A stretch of DNA of 64,000 nucleotides, taken from positions 3,998,879 to 4,062,878 of the forward strand of contig NZ_LT607802.1 in the NCBI RefSeq assembly GCF_900090205.1, given 5' to 3'. Both the position numbers and the translations under genes were made by a program. Positions 42,637-53,623 of the stretch are shown piece after piece. The notes under the pieces were generated by a model. That model had not been told where the DNA came from, searched no databases, and saw nothing but the letters and a program-made list of their open reading frames with translations. Every line of letters starts with the position of its first letter. Position 1 is the stretch's first letter. The stretch comes from Vogesella sp. LIG4 (GTDB lineage: Bacteria; Pseudomonadota; Gammaproteobacteria; Burkholderiales; Chromobacteriaceae).

Positions 42637-44286
42637 TCAAGCAGCCTTGATCAGCTCGATCTCCACCTGGCACCAGTCGACGCCCTTCTCCAGCACCCTG
42701 CCCAGGCGAATCTGGAAGTTCTTGCCGCGGGCACGCATTTCCAGCTCGCGCCCGGCATTGTAGGAGCTGACCGACAGCAGCAGCGTGTTCAGCTTCTTGT
42801 CCTCGCGCAGCAATGGCACGAACAGGGCGATCTCGCCACGGTTCCAGATCATGTCCGCCGGCAGCACCGCATCCGGCGGCACACCATCGTTGCGATGCAG
42901 CGACGCTGCCACCGGGCGGCTGGTCAACACGTGAATGCCCAGGTAGACGCGATCCGGCTCCGGCCGCTGCAAACGGCGGATCAGGCCGATGGACCAGCCC
43001 TCTTCACCCATTTCGCGGAAAGACATCAGCGCGCCGAGCGACACCCATTCGTTGCCATGGGCCGGCAGGTTGACCCCGATGCCACTAGCACTCTTGTTGT
43101 CCAGCTCCCAGAATGGAAAGGGCGATGGCGCCTGCACCTGGGAATAAGCGTATTTCTCCCGCCGCCGGCTGCTGACAAAGCCGTAGACGCGGAAGCCCTC
43201 TTCCGCCGCGGAATCGGAGTTTGACCAGTTGGCCGCAGTCCCCTCGTCCAGCTCCCGCACCAGGCGGTGAATCACCGTCAGCCGGTGCGCCACTTCCACG
43301 CGCTGGGATTCGGTGCGTACGCGCTCCGCCCGCTGGTAGACATACGGCCGCTCCGCCCATTCGCGCGTGAGATAACGCAGCAGCGTGGTTTCGCTGGCGG
43401 TCATCATCAGGCCCTTGAGTTCCACGGGAATCACACCGGACTCGCATACCACGCCCCAGCGGTCTATCTGCTCGGTCACTTCCGCGGTATTCCAGTAGCG
43501 CAGATTGCCGGGCGGTATTTCCTGACGCACCCGGCCTGGGGGCTGCCCCTTGTCCAGATCCACCACAAAGCTGGGGTAGTTGCCTGCGCTGCGCTGCAAG
43601 GTGGCGCGGTTGGAGACCAGCAGCGCCATCTGGTAGGCCAGCGATACCTGGCGGGCGGACAGGTTGCCGCTGGACAGCACCGCCACCATCAGCAGCGACA
43701 GGTAAAGGTCATGCACCGTGGTGGCCGGGGAATCGCCGAACAGCACCACCGGCTTGGCATCCATTTCCAGTTTTTCGGCACAGGCAAACAGCTGGTTCAC
43801 CGATTCCCAGAACACCGTGCCGGGCTGCTCATGACGGTAGTAATGCCACAGCGCCTGTTCCGACAGGTAATGCAGGGTGCGGGCAATCGCCAGTCGCAGC
43901 CGGCTGCCCAGCGTCTGCATCTCGGCGTCGGCCAGCACCAGGAAGCGCCGGTAGGCTGCCACGATCTGCCGGTCATAGTTGGTGATGCGCGCACGCAGTT
44001 GCTCTTCCAGCAACTTGGGCAAACGGCCGTTGAGCAGGTATTGCGCGCCCAGCTGCTGGTGCTGCTGGATATTGAGCTCATCCAGCTTCAGCAAGGCACC
44101 CAGTGTGTCCACCGACAGGCTCTCACCATGCTGGTTGTACTGCGCCAGCAGGTCGATCACTTTCTGGTGGGCGCCGGCTCCGAACTCCTGTAGCAGTTGG
44201 GCATACCATGCCGCCGCCGCCTCTGCGTCATCCAGTGGCTCGCTTTTCTTCTTGTTACCAAACGACAGGAAATCGATCTTAACCAT
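42637..44286 (-). CDS. Conserved hypothetical protein with PilZ-like C-terminal motif
   Basis: 549 residues, soluble, no signal peptide. The first half is helical. Near 385-403 it reads SSRRREKY ... DNKSASGIGV, resembling the PilZ pattern (basic RxxxR, then D/N-x-S-x-x-G), but the arginine motif is not exact. The rest of the C-terminal region is beta-rich (LGIHVLTSRPV, IALFVPLL). A PilZ-like c-di-GMP receptor or a degenerate relative is one reading; the protein could also be unrelated. Neighbours (M14 peptidase, H-NS-type gene) give no functional hint. A GATTTTCTTT-rich leader precedes the ATG. Confidence 0.55.
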   Translation of the reverse strand: MVKIDFLSFGNKKKSEPLDDAEAAAAWYAQLLQEFGAGAHQKVIDLLAQYNQHGESLSVDTLGALLKLDELNIQQHQQLGAQYLLNGRLPKLLEEQLRARITNYDRQIVAAYRRFLVLADAEMQTLGSRLRLAIARTLHYLSEQALWHYYRHEQPGTVFWESVNQLFACAEKLEMDAKPVVLFGDSPATTVHDLYLSLLMVAVLSSGNLSARQVSLAYQMALLVSNRATLQRSAGNYPSFVVDLDKGQPPGRVRQEIPPGNLRYWNTAEVTEQIDRWGVVCESGVIPVELKGLMMTASETTLLRYLTREWAERPYVYQRAERVRTESQRVEVAHRLTVIHRLVRELDEGTAANWSNSDSAAEEGFRVYGFVSSRRREKYAYSQVQAPSPFPFWELDNKSASGIGVNLPAHGNEWVSLGALMSFREMGEEGWSIGLIRRLQRPEPDRVYLGIHVLTSRPVAASLHRNDGVPPDAVLPADMIWNRGEIALFVPLLREDKKLNTLLLSVSSYNAGRELEMRARGKNFQIRLGRVLEKGVDWCQVEIELIKAA

Positions 44287-44379
44287 TTAGCATGATCCCG
44301 AATATCGAGGCGGAATAAGCCGGGTCGGCTGTTTATTGTCTATCAGTATAGTGTAAGGCCCTGCGCCGGGGAGGCTAAA

Positions 44380-44413
44380 AGCAAAACGCCATGCATAAGC
44401 ATGGCGTTTTGCT
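44380..44413 (-). terminator. Terminator of H-NS-type gene
   Basis: AGCAAAACGCCATGC, loop ATAA, GCATGGCGTTTTGCT: a 15-bp perfect stem downstream of the H-NS-type gene on the minus strand. Confidence 0.88.
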
Positions 44414-44427
44414 GAGCAGCGTCAATA

Positions 44428-44751
44428 TTACTTGATCAGCAGATCGTCGAGCGCACGACCGGAATCCAGCCAGGTCACTACCCACAGCGGTTTACGGCCA
44501 CGGCCGGTCCAGGACAGGGAAGCATCATCCGGATGACGGTACTTGGCATCCACCGGCTTACGGGTGCCGCTGGCAGGGGATTTAACGGACTTGGTCGCCA
44601 GCTCCTGAATATCCAGGCCATGGGTGCGGATCAGGTCCATTACCTGCTTGGCCGCTTTTGCTTTTTCTTCGCTTTCGCGGCGGCGGATTTCAGCATCAAC
44701 ATCGGTACGCAGTTGCAACAGGCCTGCAAAGTCGAGAGTAGACAGATCCAT
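44428..44751 (-). CDS. H-NS histone-family DNA-binding protein
   Basis: 107 residues from ATG 44751 (AAGGG 8 nt upstream; a TTG six codons earlier is less likely). A coiled-coil oligomerisation domain occupies about 1-50 (LRTDVDAEIRRRESEEKAKAA). The C-terminal H-NS domain has YRHPDDASLSWTGRGRKPLWV, containing the GRGRKP minor-groove hook. This is the short betaproteobacterial H-NS/HvrA-type silencer. It binds AT-rich DNA; the AT-rich stretches near 18.4 kb and 48.4 kb are candidate targets, by inference only. Confidence 0.92.
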   Translation of the reverse strand: MDLSTLDFAGLLQLRTDVDAEIRRRESEEKAKAAKQVMDLIRTHGLDIQELATKSVKSPASGTRKPVDAKYRHPDDASLSWTGRGRKPLWVVTWLDSGRALDDLLIK

Positions 44752-44842
44752 TTTATTACCCTTTGGCAATCGAGTTTTCAGACTCTCGGAAATTAGCCAT
44801 AAAACAAAGCAGAGTCAAGCACATTATCTGCAATATTAACAA

Positions 44843-45847
44843 TCAGATGACATCGCCCAGTTGATAAGGCAGGGGCAATTGCTGCAATTGCGCGGCCGGG
44901 TTATTCGCCAGTTGCGGATTTTCCTGCCAGGCAGCCTCCTGGATAACCAGCAGACATTCGCTTTGGCCATCCGTTTTCGGCACTGCCAGCATCACGCGCC
45001 CTATCGTCTGATCGCCCGTACTCGCCGCCACCAGGGTATCGCCTTCTTTTACCGCGGCAGCAGAAACCAGCGCCCGATACAGCCGGCGTTTGACCTTGCC
45101 AAGATATTGGGTGCGGGCAACGATTTCCTGGCCGGGGTAACACCCTTTTTTGAAATTGATGCCGCCCAATAGATCGAGGTTGGCCATCTGTGGCACAAAC
45201 TCTTCGTAAGTGGCCAGCGATACCCATGGCAGGCCGGCCTGCACGAATACCAGGTCCCAGGCGGTGCTGCCAACCGCGGCAAGGGCAGGCTGCCACTGCG
45301 CCAGCAAAGCCGCCGGCGCATCACTCAGCACGATGCTGGCCTGCGGGCTGATGGCAGCAGCCAGATCATTGCCGTCCGCCGCCTCGCGTTGCGGAATTGC
45401 CCCGCTGCAGGCAGTTGGCCGTATCACCGCCAAAGCGGCAATGCTGTCATCCACGTTTTCGATTTTTACCTTGGCGCGCAAAACGAACATCGATAAACGC
45501 TTGCGGAAGGTTTCGGCGATATCGCGGCGCAGCAACAAATGGAAAATACCCCCACTGCCGAATAGCAGAAAGCTGGCCTGCATCCGGCCCTTGGCCGTGG
45601 AATAACTCCCCCAGCTCACGCCATGCTCGGCAATGGCCGCAACGTCGCAGGAAAACTGCCCCTGCAGGAATGCCGTGGCATCGTCACCGCTAATACGCAG
45701 TACGGAAAACTTGCTGAGCCAGCTAAAAGCCCTGCCCTCGTCAACTGCGGCCAACTGTTTGGCATAGTCTGGCAGATTAAGTTCACCCGCCTCATTCACG
45801 CTAGCCTGATTCTGAGCCAGCCAGGCCGTCATTATTTGCTGCTGCAT
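44843..45847 (-). CDS. ygfZ: Folate-binding tRNA-modifying / Fe-S maintenance protein YgfZ
   Basis: 334 residues, glycine-cleavage T-protein fold. KKGCYPGQEIVAR near 230-242 is the YgfZ signature with its conserved cysteine. YgfZ binds tetrahydrofolate and supports certain Fe-S enzymes, including MiaB-type tRNA modification in E. coli. It is divergent from the DMT exporter gene at 45968. Confidence 0.93.
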   Translation of the reverse strand: MQQQIMTAWLAQNQASVNEAGELNLPDYAKQLAAVDEGRAFSWLSKFSVLRISGDDATAFLQGQFSCDVAAIAEHGVSWGSYSTAKGRMQASFLLFGSGGIFHLLLRRDIAETFRKRLSMFVLRAKVKIENVDDSIAALAVIRPTACSGAIPQREAADGNDLAAAISPQASIVLSDAPAALLAQWQPALAAVGSTAWDLVFVQAGLPWVSLATYEEFVPQMANLDLLGGINFKKGCYPGQEIVARTQYLGKVKRRLYRALVSAAAVKEGDTLVAASTGDQTIGRVMLAVPKTDGQSECLLVIQEAAWQENPQLANNPAAQLQQLPLPYQLGDVI

Positions 45848-45967
45848 TTTTCAACCTCTTGCTTTGCCGCCATTGCGGCCTGAAATGATACGCCAACCGA
45901 GTGCTTGACCATTAACTGTACAGTAGCGATAGTGGCAGGTTCTGCAACACCAGCCTCTCCCAGATTA

Positions 45968-46804
45968 ATGAAGCAGCACCCGTTATTCCCGGCGTTTCTT
46001 GCCATTCTGTTGTGGTCCACCATCGCCAGTCTCGGCGCCTTTACCCAGCGACTACCCCCGTTTCTTGTGACCGCCGTTGCCCTGGCACTGGGCGGCCTGC
46101 TGTCCATACACCGTTTTCGCGAATGGCGCGTACCGGGCCGGGTATTGCTGGTTGGCGTCGCCGGTATTTTCGGCTACCACTGCCTGTTGTTTACTGCCTA
46201 TCGCACTGCACCGCCACTGGAAGCCAACCTGCTCAATTACCTGTGGCCATTGCTGCTGGTGCTGCTAAGCCCGCTGTTCCGCCTGGGTCGCCTGCATTGG
46301 CTGCACATCGTGGCGTCCATTGCCGGCTTCGGCGGTGCCGTGCTGATTGTCACCCAGGGCCATCTGCAATTGCCGCCAACGCTGCCCAGCGGTTATTTCT
46401 TCGCCCTTGCCGCCGCCTTCACCTGGGCTTGCTACAGCCTGCTGCTGCGCCGCATGCCCGGCTTTCCCAGCAGCGCGGTGGGCGGCTTCTGCCTGATTTC
46501 GGCGGCACTGGCCGGTATTTGCCATGCACTGTTCGAGCCGTCGATCGTACCCAATGCAAAGGAATGGCTGGCCCTGGTCATCATCGGCCTCGGCCCGCTG
46601 GGGCTGTCGTTCTTCCTGTGGGACAAGGCGATGAAGCAGGCCGATCCGCGCCAGGTCGGCACGCTGTCCTACCTCACACCGCTGTTGTCGACCATGCTGC
46701 TGTCCCTGTCCGGCCTCGGCAAAATGACGGCCATCAGCTGGCTGGCCGGCGGACTGATCCTCGGCGGCGCCACCATCGGCGCCGTGGCATCGCGACGGCC
46801 ATGA
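45968..46804 (+). CDS. EamA-domain drug/metabolite transporter family protein
   Basis: 278 residues from ATG 45968; a longer in-frame start at 45905 would add 21 non-hydrophobic residues. Ten hydrophobic segments fall into two EamA repeats; AYRTAPPLEANLLNYLWPLLLVLLSP marks the first and DKAMKQADPRQVGTLSYLTPLLSTMLL the second. DMT members export small metabolites or amino acids across the inner membrane; the YddG-like branch is the nearest by layout. Substrate unknown. No convincing Shine-Dalgarno. Confidence 0.85.
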   Translation: MKQHPLFPAFLAILLWSTIASLGAFTQRLPPFLVTAVALALGGLLSIHRFREWRVPGRVLLVGVAGIFGYHCLLFTAYRTAPPLEANLLNYLWPLLLVLLSPLFRLGRLHWLHIVASIAGFGGAVLIVTQGHLQLPPTLPSGYFFALAAAFTWACYSLLLRRMPGFPSSAVGGFCLISAALAGICHALFEPSIVPNAKEWLALVIIGLGPLGLSFFLWDKAMKQADPRQVGTLSYLTPLLSTMLLSLSGLGKMTAISWLAGGLILGGATIGAVASRRP

Positions 46805-46812
46805 ACAAACGC

Positions 46813-46846
46813 ATGGAGCCGGCACAAGGCCGGCTCCATCTATTTT
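46813..46846 (+). terminator. Terminator after DMT exporter gene
   Basis: ATGGAGCCGGC (46813-46823), 5-nt loop, GCCGGCTCCAT (46829-46839), followed by TATTTTA. Confidence 0.8.
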
Positions 46847-46886
46847 AGAGAGTCGCACGCCAGACAAACAGCGCCTGGCAGCAGGG

Positions 46887-47327
46887 TTATTTGTCCGGCT
46901 GGCGATAACTGCGCTGCGCCCCGCGCACCGCCTGCAAAGGCGCATTGGACAGCCGCGTGGAGGCAAAGTGGTTGATCTGCCGGCTGGCGCGGCTGGCGAT
47001 CAGACAACCAGACAGGCTGGCGTCCATCGGCAGCATGCAGTGGCCGAACGGCTTGGGCAGCGTGGTCAGATATTCCTGCCAGCACTTCTGCTGCCGCCCC
47101 AGCCAGCGCTCGTTCAGCACTTGCAGATCATTGTGCAGGTCAGCCGATGCGCGCAGCAGGGAGGCGCCGGATGCCAGCGAGTTTTCCAGCTGCTGCGCCA
47201 GCTGCTGGCGATGAGTGGGCAACAGCGGCTGCCGCCACAGCTGCTGCAGGTAGTCCGAGTGAGCCTCCAGCCAGCGCTGCTGGGCGGCTTGGAACACATC
47301 CAGGTACTGCTGCAACACGTTGGGCAT
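46887..47327 (-). CDS. Small helical protein, phasin-like in character
   Basis: 146 residues, almost all predicted amphipathic helix. Gln/Leu/Ala-rich stretches (LQQYLDVFQAAQQRWLEA, LPTHRQQLAQQLENS) and aromatic spots resemble phasins of polyhydroxyalkanoate granules, but no clear family motif is visible. The C-terminal third is basic (TRLSNAPLQAVRGAQRSYRQ). It lies 36 nt upstream-encoded of the LysR gene on the same strand, reading order LysR then this gene, so they may be cotranscribed. Function unknown. Confidence 0.6.
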   Translation of the reverse strand: MPNVLQQYLDVFQAAQQRWLEAHSDYLQQLWRQPLLPTHRQQLAQQLENSLASGASLLRASADLHNDLQVLNERWLGRQQKCWQEYLTTLPKPFGHCMLPMDASLSGCLIASRASRQINHFASTRLSNAPLQAVRGAQRSYRQPDK

Positions 47328-47362
47328 GAAGCCTCCGTTGCGAAGCCGCCTGTCGGCAGCGG

Positions 47363-48259
47363 CTATTCAAAGTTGGGAATGGCGATACCCCATACCGGCG
47401 CCAGTTCGCCGATCAGCACCTGCAGCACCGGGTCGCTGGCCTTGTCGGCGGCGAACACGAACTGCAGCTCCGCGGTCTTGACCAGCTCCGGCCACACCTC
47501 CAGCTCGCCGGCCTGCTCCGCCGCCAGGGCATCAGCCTCCGGCAGCAGGGCAACGCCGACACCGGATTTGACCAGTTCCATGGCGGTAAGGAAAGTGTCG
47601 CTTTCCGAAACTTTCTTCGGCGAGATATTCAGCTCGCGCCACAGCTCGCTGACGATTTTGGACAAGCTGGAAAACTGTGACACGCCCACCCAGCACAGCT
47701 TGCCCAGTTCCCGCGGGTTGCCGTCCGGCACCCGCGCCAGCCAGCCCTTGGGCAGCACCACGCGCATGCGCATATTGTCCAGCAGCACGGTATGCACGTT
47801 CACGTACGGGTTCTTGCCAAGGTAGAAGCCGCCGTCCAGTTCCTTCTTGCGCACCGCGTTGATCACATCGCCGGTCACCCCCTGCTGCAGACACACTTCC
47901 AGCAGCGGGAAGCGCTCGGTAAGCCGCGCCACCCAGGGGCCGATGCGCAGCACCGCCGGCATCAGCGTGATGCCGATCTGCGCCTTGCCGGTAAGCTGGC
48001 CCTTGAGGCTGCGTGCGTGGTTGAGCAGGTTCTTGGCGGAAGCCAGTATCTCCTGCGCCTGCGGCAGCAGCTCCTGCCCGGCACGGGTCAGCACCACGCC
48101 GCCGGCGGTGCGCTCGAACAGCGGCATGCCGACTTCTTCTTCCACCGCCTTGATCTGTGCCGTAACCGCCGGCTGTGACAAGTGCAACACCTCAGCGGCC
48201 TGCGTCAGGTGGCCCAGTTGCGCCACGGTGACAAAGGTTCTCAGCTGATAGATTTCCAT
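47363..48259 (-). CDS. LysR-family transcriptional regulator
   Basis: 298 residues. The N-terminal winged helix-turn-helix (1-60) has HLTQAAEVLHLSQPAVTAQIKAVEEEVG. The substrate-binding-protein-like effector domain covers about 90-290. It is divergently transcribed from yjcH-actP-acs with a 313-nt shared upstream region, the classic LysR arrangement, so it may control acetate uptake and activation. The effector cannot be inferred. Confidence 0.93.
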   Translation of the reverse strand: MEIYQLRTFVTVAQLGHLTQAAEVLHLSQPAVTAQIKAVEEEVGMPLFERTAGGVVLTRAGQELLPQAQEILASAKNLLNHARSLKGQLTGKAQIGITLMPAVLRIGPWVARLTERFPLLEVCLQQGVTGDVINAVRKKELDGGFYLGKNPYVNVHTVLLDNMRMRVVLPKGWLARVPDGNPRELGKLCWVGVSQFSSLSKIVSELWRELNISPKKVSESDTFLTAMELVKSGVGVALLPEADALAAEQAGELEVWPELVKTAELQFVFAADKASDPVLQVLIGELAPVWGIAIPNFE

Positions 48260-48572
48260 CCCGCGCCCACCCTCCCGAGTGCGGCCAGCCTGCTTGGGCG
48301 GCCTGCCAGTTATCGGCCCCCATTCTCTACAAGCACCCGCGCGACGACAAGGGCACCCGCGCAGTTTTCTGGATAAAAATCACTTATGTCATGTATCAAC
48401 AAAGCAAATGCTCGGTTGCAACATTCTGACAAATAAAGATTTTTTTTCGATAACACGCCCAACCTTATCCGCCGCATCAGAAAAAACGATTAGCCCCTAT
48501 TGCCAGTGCGCCTTAATTTCCCAGCACGCGGATACGGCCCCCCGTCTGTCCGCGACGACAAAGGAGGAAACA
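48260..48572. other. Divergent regulatory region between LysR gene and acetate operon
   Basis: 313 bp with an AT-rich centre (about 48368-48470, including CAAATAAAGATTTTTTTTCG). No coding frame. It should contain promoters and regulator sites for both sides; no consensus site could be fixed with confidence. Confidence 0.55.
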
Positions 48573-48881
48573 ATGAACGAGGACATCCTGCAACGGGTGC
48601 AAGCCAATCCGAAGTTCAAAGAACTGGTGCACAAGAAGACCAGCTTTGGATGGCTGCTCAGCATCATCATGCTGGCAATCTACTACGGTTTCATTCTGGT
48701 ACTTGCCTTCTCGCCCGCCACGCTGGGCGCTTCCCTCTCCGGCGGCACGACTACCGTCGGCATCCCCATCGGTGTTGCCATCATCGTGTCGGCTTTCGTG
48801 CTGACCGGCATCTATGTGCGCAAGGCCAACACCGAGTTCGACGAACTCACCCAGCAGATCGTTGAGGAGGCAAAAAAATGA
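48573..48881 (+). CDS. yjcH: DUF485 membrane protein YjcH, partner of ActP
   Basis: 102 residues from ATG 48573, with AGGAGG 7 nt upstream. Two membrane helices (about 26-48 and 62-85) are flanked by charged termini ([16 protein letters not shown]), the DUF485 layout. It overlaps actP by 4 nt (ATGA), as in E. coli acs-yjcH-actP, though acs comes last here. It is probably an accessory or stability factor for the symporter. Confidence 0.92.
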   Translation: MNEDILQRVQANPKFKELVHKKTSFGWLLSIIMLAIYYGFILVLAFSPATLGASLSGGTTTVGIPIGVAIIVSAFVLTGIYVRKANTEFDELTQQIVEEAKK

Positions 48882-50557
48882 GCAAATGGCTGAAAAATAC
48901 AGCAATTGCCACGTTGGCCGCATTGCCGAGCCTGGCCATGGCTGCCGGCGCCATTGAGGGTGAGGTGCAGAAGCAGGCTACCAACTGGACTGCCATCATC
49001 CTGTTCGTCATCTTCGTGGGCATCACCCTGTTCATTACCTACTGGGCGGCGCGCCGTACCCAGTCCGCTTCCGACTTCTACACCGGCGGCGGCGGTATCA
49101 CCGGTTTCCAGAACGGCCTCGCGATTGCCGGCGACTACATGTCCGCCGCGTCCTTCCTGGGTATTTCCGCCATGGTGTTCGAAAAGGGCTATGACGGCCT
49201 GATCTACTCCATGGGCTTTCTGGTGGGCTGGCCGATCATCCTGTTCCTGGTGGCCGAACGCCTGCGCAACCTGGGCAAGTTCACCTTTGCCGACGTGGCT
49301 TCCTACCGCCTGCAGCAAGGCCCGGTGCGCACCTTCGCCGCTACCGGCACCCTGGTGGTGGTGGCGCTGTACCTGATCGCACAGATGGTGGGCGCCGGCA
49401 AGCTGATCCAGCTGCTGTTCGGCCTGGACTACAGCGTGGCCGTGGTACTGGTAGGCGTGCTGATGGTGATGTACGTGATGTTCGGCGGCATGCTGGCCAC
49501 CACCTGGGTACAGATCATCAAGGCGGTGATCCTGCTGGCAGGCGCCACCTTCATGGCCGTCATGGTGCTGGCTTCGGTGGGCTTCAGCCCGGAAGTGATG
49601 TTCCAGAAAGCGGTAGCCATCCATGCCAAGCACGCTGCCATCATGGCGCCGGGCAAAGCTGATCCGGTTGACTCCATCTCGCTGGGTCTGGCGCTGATGT
49701 TCGGTACCGCTGGCCTGCCGCACATCCTGATGCGCTTCTTCACCGTGTCCAACGCCAAGGAAGCCCGCAAGTCGGTATTCTTCGCCACCGGTTTCATCGG
49801 CTACTTCTATATCCTGACCTTCGTGATCGGCTTTGGCGCCATCATGCTGGTGCTGAACCAGCCGGGCCTGATGGAAACCATCACCAAGAACGGCAAGCCG
49901 CTCACCCAGCTGATCGGCGGTAACAATATGGCGGCCATCCACCTGGCTCACGTGGTAGGCGGCAACGTGTTCTACGGCTTCATCTCCGCGGTGGCCTTCG
50001 CTACCATCCTGGCGGTGGTTGCCGGTCTGGCACTGTCCGGCGCTTCCGCCGTGTCGCACGACCTGTACGCCTCGGTGATCAAGAAGGGCAAGGCCAACGA
50101 GAAGGATGAAATGCGCGTATCCAAGATCACCACCCTGTGCCTTGGCATTCTCGCCATCGTGCTGGGCCTGGTGTTCGAGAAGCAGAACATTGCCTTCATG
50201 GTAGGCCTGGCATTCTCCATCGCCGCTTCCGCAAACTTCCCGGTACTGTTCATGTCCATGTTCTGGAAAGGCCTGAGCACCCGTGGCGCGGTAATCGGCG
50301 GCTTTGTCGGCCTGATCTCCGCCGTGCTGCTGATCGTGCTTGGCCCGACCGTGTGGGTGGATGTGATGAAGCACGAACATGCCATCTTCCCGTACAAGAA
50401 CCCGGCCATCTTCTCGATGCCCCTGGCCTTCTTCTTCACCTGGCTGTTCTCGGTACTGGATACCTCCAAGTCCGCAGCTGAAGAAAAAGAGAAATTCGAT
50501 GCACAGTTTGTGCGCTCCATGACCGGCATCGGTGCCTCCGGCGCGTCCAAACACTAA
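48878..50557 (+). CDS. actP: Cation/acetate symporter
   Basis: 559 residues. An N-terminal signal-like segment ([21 protein letters not shown]) is followed by about 13 membrane helices of the sodium:solute symporter family; [36 protein letters not shown] is the family's opening motif. It imports acetate and related short acids with a cation. It is coupled to yjcH by a 4-nt overlap and lies 72 nt before acs. Codon use is the optimised C/G-ending type of well-expressed genes. Confidence 0.95.
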   Translation: MSKWLKNTAIATLAALPSLAMAAGAIEGEVQKQATNWTAIILFVIFVGITLFITYWAARRTQSASDFYTGGGGITGFQNGLAIAGDYMSAASFLGISAMVFEKGYDGLIYSMGFLVGWPIILFLVAERLRNLGKFTFADVASYRLQQGPVRTFAATGTLVVVALYLIAQMVGAGKLIQLLFGLDYSVAVVLVGVLMVMYVMFGGMLATTWVQIIKAVILLAGATFMAVMVLASVGFSPEVMFQKAVAIHAKHAAIMAPGKADPVDSISLGLALMFGTAGLPHILMRFFTVSNAKEARKSVFFATGFIGYFYILTFVIGFGAIMLVLNQPGLMETITKNGKPLTQLIGGNNMAAIHLAHVVGGNVFYGFISAVAFATILAVVAGLALSGASAVSHDLYASVIKKGKANEKDEMRVSKITTLCLGILAIVLGLVFEKQNIAFMVGLAFSIAASANFPVLFMSMFWKGLSTRGAVIGGFVGLISAVLLIVLGPTVWVDVMKHEHAIFPYKNPAIFSMPLAFFFTWLFSVLDTSKSAAEEKEKFDAQFVRSMTGIGASGASKH

Positions 50558-50629
50558 GCAAGTCCAAAGCAAGCTGGCCGCACCGTTCGCGGTGCGGCCA
50601 ACCAAAGTAAAGAAACAAAGGAGCCATGT

Positions 50630-52597
<1,968 letters not shown>

Positions 52598-53032
52598 GCA
52601 AGCAGGCCCGACACTTCCGGGTGACGGGCCGAACGGTCAAGCCTGCGGCGGTGGCGCCCCCCTGCAACCAGCCATCGCCGCAGCAACCGAGTAGTACCCT
52701 GCTGAAGTAAGTTGTATCCGTAACCCTCCTTCGCCACACGTGTGCTGCACTCACCGTGTGGCGGTTTTTTTGCCCTGCCACCGTGCCCGGCGCATGAAAT
52801 TGCCTGCGGCCAACCTTCCCTGCCGGCAGCAAGGTTGAAGCCACCCGCCCTAACACGGATAATTCCTCGATTATCTGCCGGCCTTGGTTTCAATGAACCC
52901 CTCGCATTACCTGCTGCTTCCGCCCTGTACCGCCTTGCTCAACTGCCAGGTGCCCGAACGTGTCGCCAATCGCTGCGCCCACCTTGCCCAGCAGCCCCGC
53001 CCGGGCCGCATGAACCAGGGAGGGCGGCTGCA
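52598..53032. other. Intergenic region between acs and rnfB
   Basis: 435 bp without a supported gene. It holds the acs terminator (52732-52771), one 11-mer motif (52805-52815) and then about 200 bp leading to rnfB, whose promoter must lie here. No clear promoter consensus seen. Confidence 0.6.
52732..52770 (+). terminator. Terminator of acetate operon
   Basis: CGCCACACG (52732-52740) pairs with CGTGTGGCG (52755-52763) and is followed by GTTTTTTT. Confidence 0.85.
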
Positions 53033-53623
53033 ATGAGTGCCTTCTTGCTGATCATCGGCGTACTGCTGATGCTGGCCCTGCCCTGGCTGATGCGGCGCAA
53101 GCCGGGCGCGGCAGCACCGCAGCCCCGCCGGCAGGACAACACCCCGCTGGCAGAGCGCATCGACGCCATCCTGCCGCAGACCCAGTGCGGCCAGTGCGGC
53201 CACCCCGGTTGCCGCCCCTATGCCGAAGCCATCGCCAGCGGGCGTGAAGACATCAACAAATGCCCGCCGGGCGGCGAGGAAGGCATCAGGAAGCTGGCCG
53301 AGCTGACCGGCGCGGCCTTCAAGCCGTTTGCCGCCGACGCGCCGCAACCCAAGCCCAAGGCAGTGGCGCTGATCGACGAGGCCACCTGTATCGGCTGTAC
53401 GCTGTGCATCCAGGCCTGCCCGGTAGATGCCATTCTCGGCTCCGCCAAGATGATGCACACCGTCATTGCCAGCGAATGCACCGGCTGCGAACTGTGCCTC
53501 ACCCCCTGCCCGGTGGACTGCATCCGCATGATTCCGGCCGATGCCCAGCTCAACAACTGGCAATGGCGCTACGCGACCATACCGATCAAGGCGGTGAAGC
53601 CCGCACCGGAGGCGCGACCGTGA
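53033..53623 (+). CDS. rnfB: RnfB/RsxB-type iron-sulfur electron-transfer protein
   Basis: 196 residues from ATG 53033 (GGAGGG 9 nt upstream). One N-terminal membrane helix (2-20) anchors it. The 4Fe-4S cluster motif CGQCGHPGC with C52, C55, C60 and C77 is complete, and two ferredoxin-type motifs follow (C119/122/125/129 and C149/152/155/159). All ligands known from RnfB are kept, so cluster binding is expected. In a full Rnf/Rsx complex it passes electrons between the NADH-oxidising part and ferredoxin or SoxR. rnfC starts within its stop codon region. Confidence 0.92.
   Translation: MSAFLLIIGVLLMLALPWLMRRKPGAAAPQPRRQDNTPLAERIDAILPQTQCGQCGHPGCRPYAEAIASGREDINKCPPGGEEGIRKLAELTGAAFKPFAADAPQPKPKAVALIDEATCIGCTLCIQACPVDAILGSAKMMHTVIASECTGCELCLTPCPVDCIRMIPADAQLNNWQWRYATIPIKAVKPAPEARP

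Noticed and set aside
52742..53033. Possible upstream start for rnfB adding about 97 codons
   Set aside because: The extension has no hydrophobic or family sequence, while ATG 53033 has a good Shine-Dalgarno and gives the expected N-terminus.
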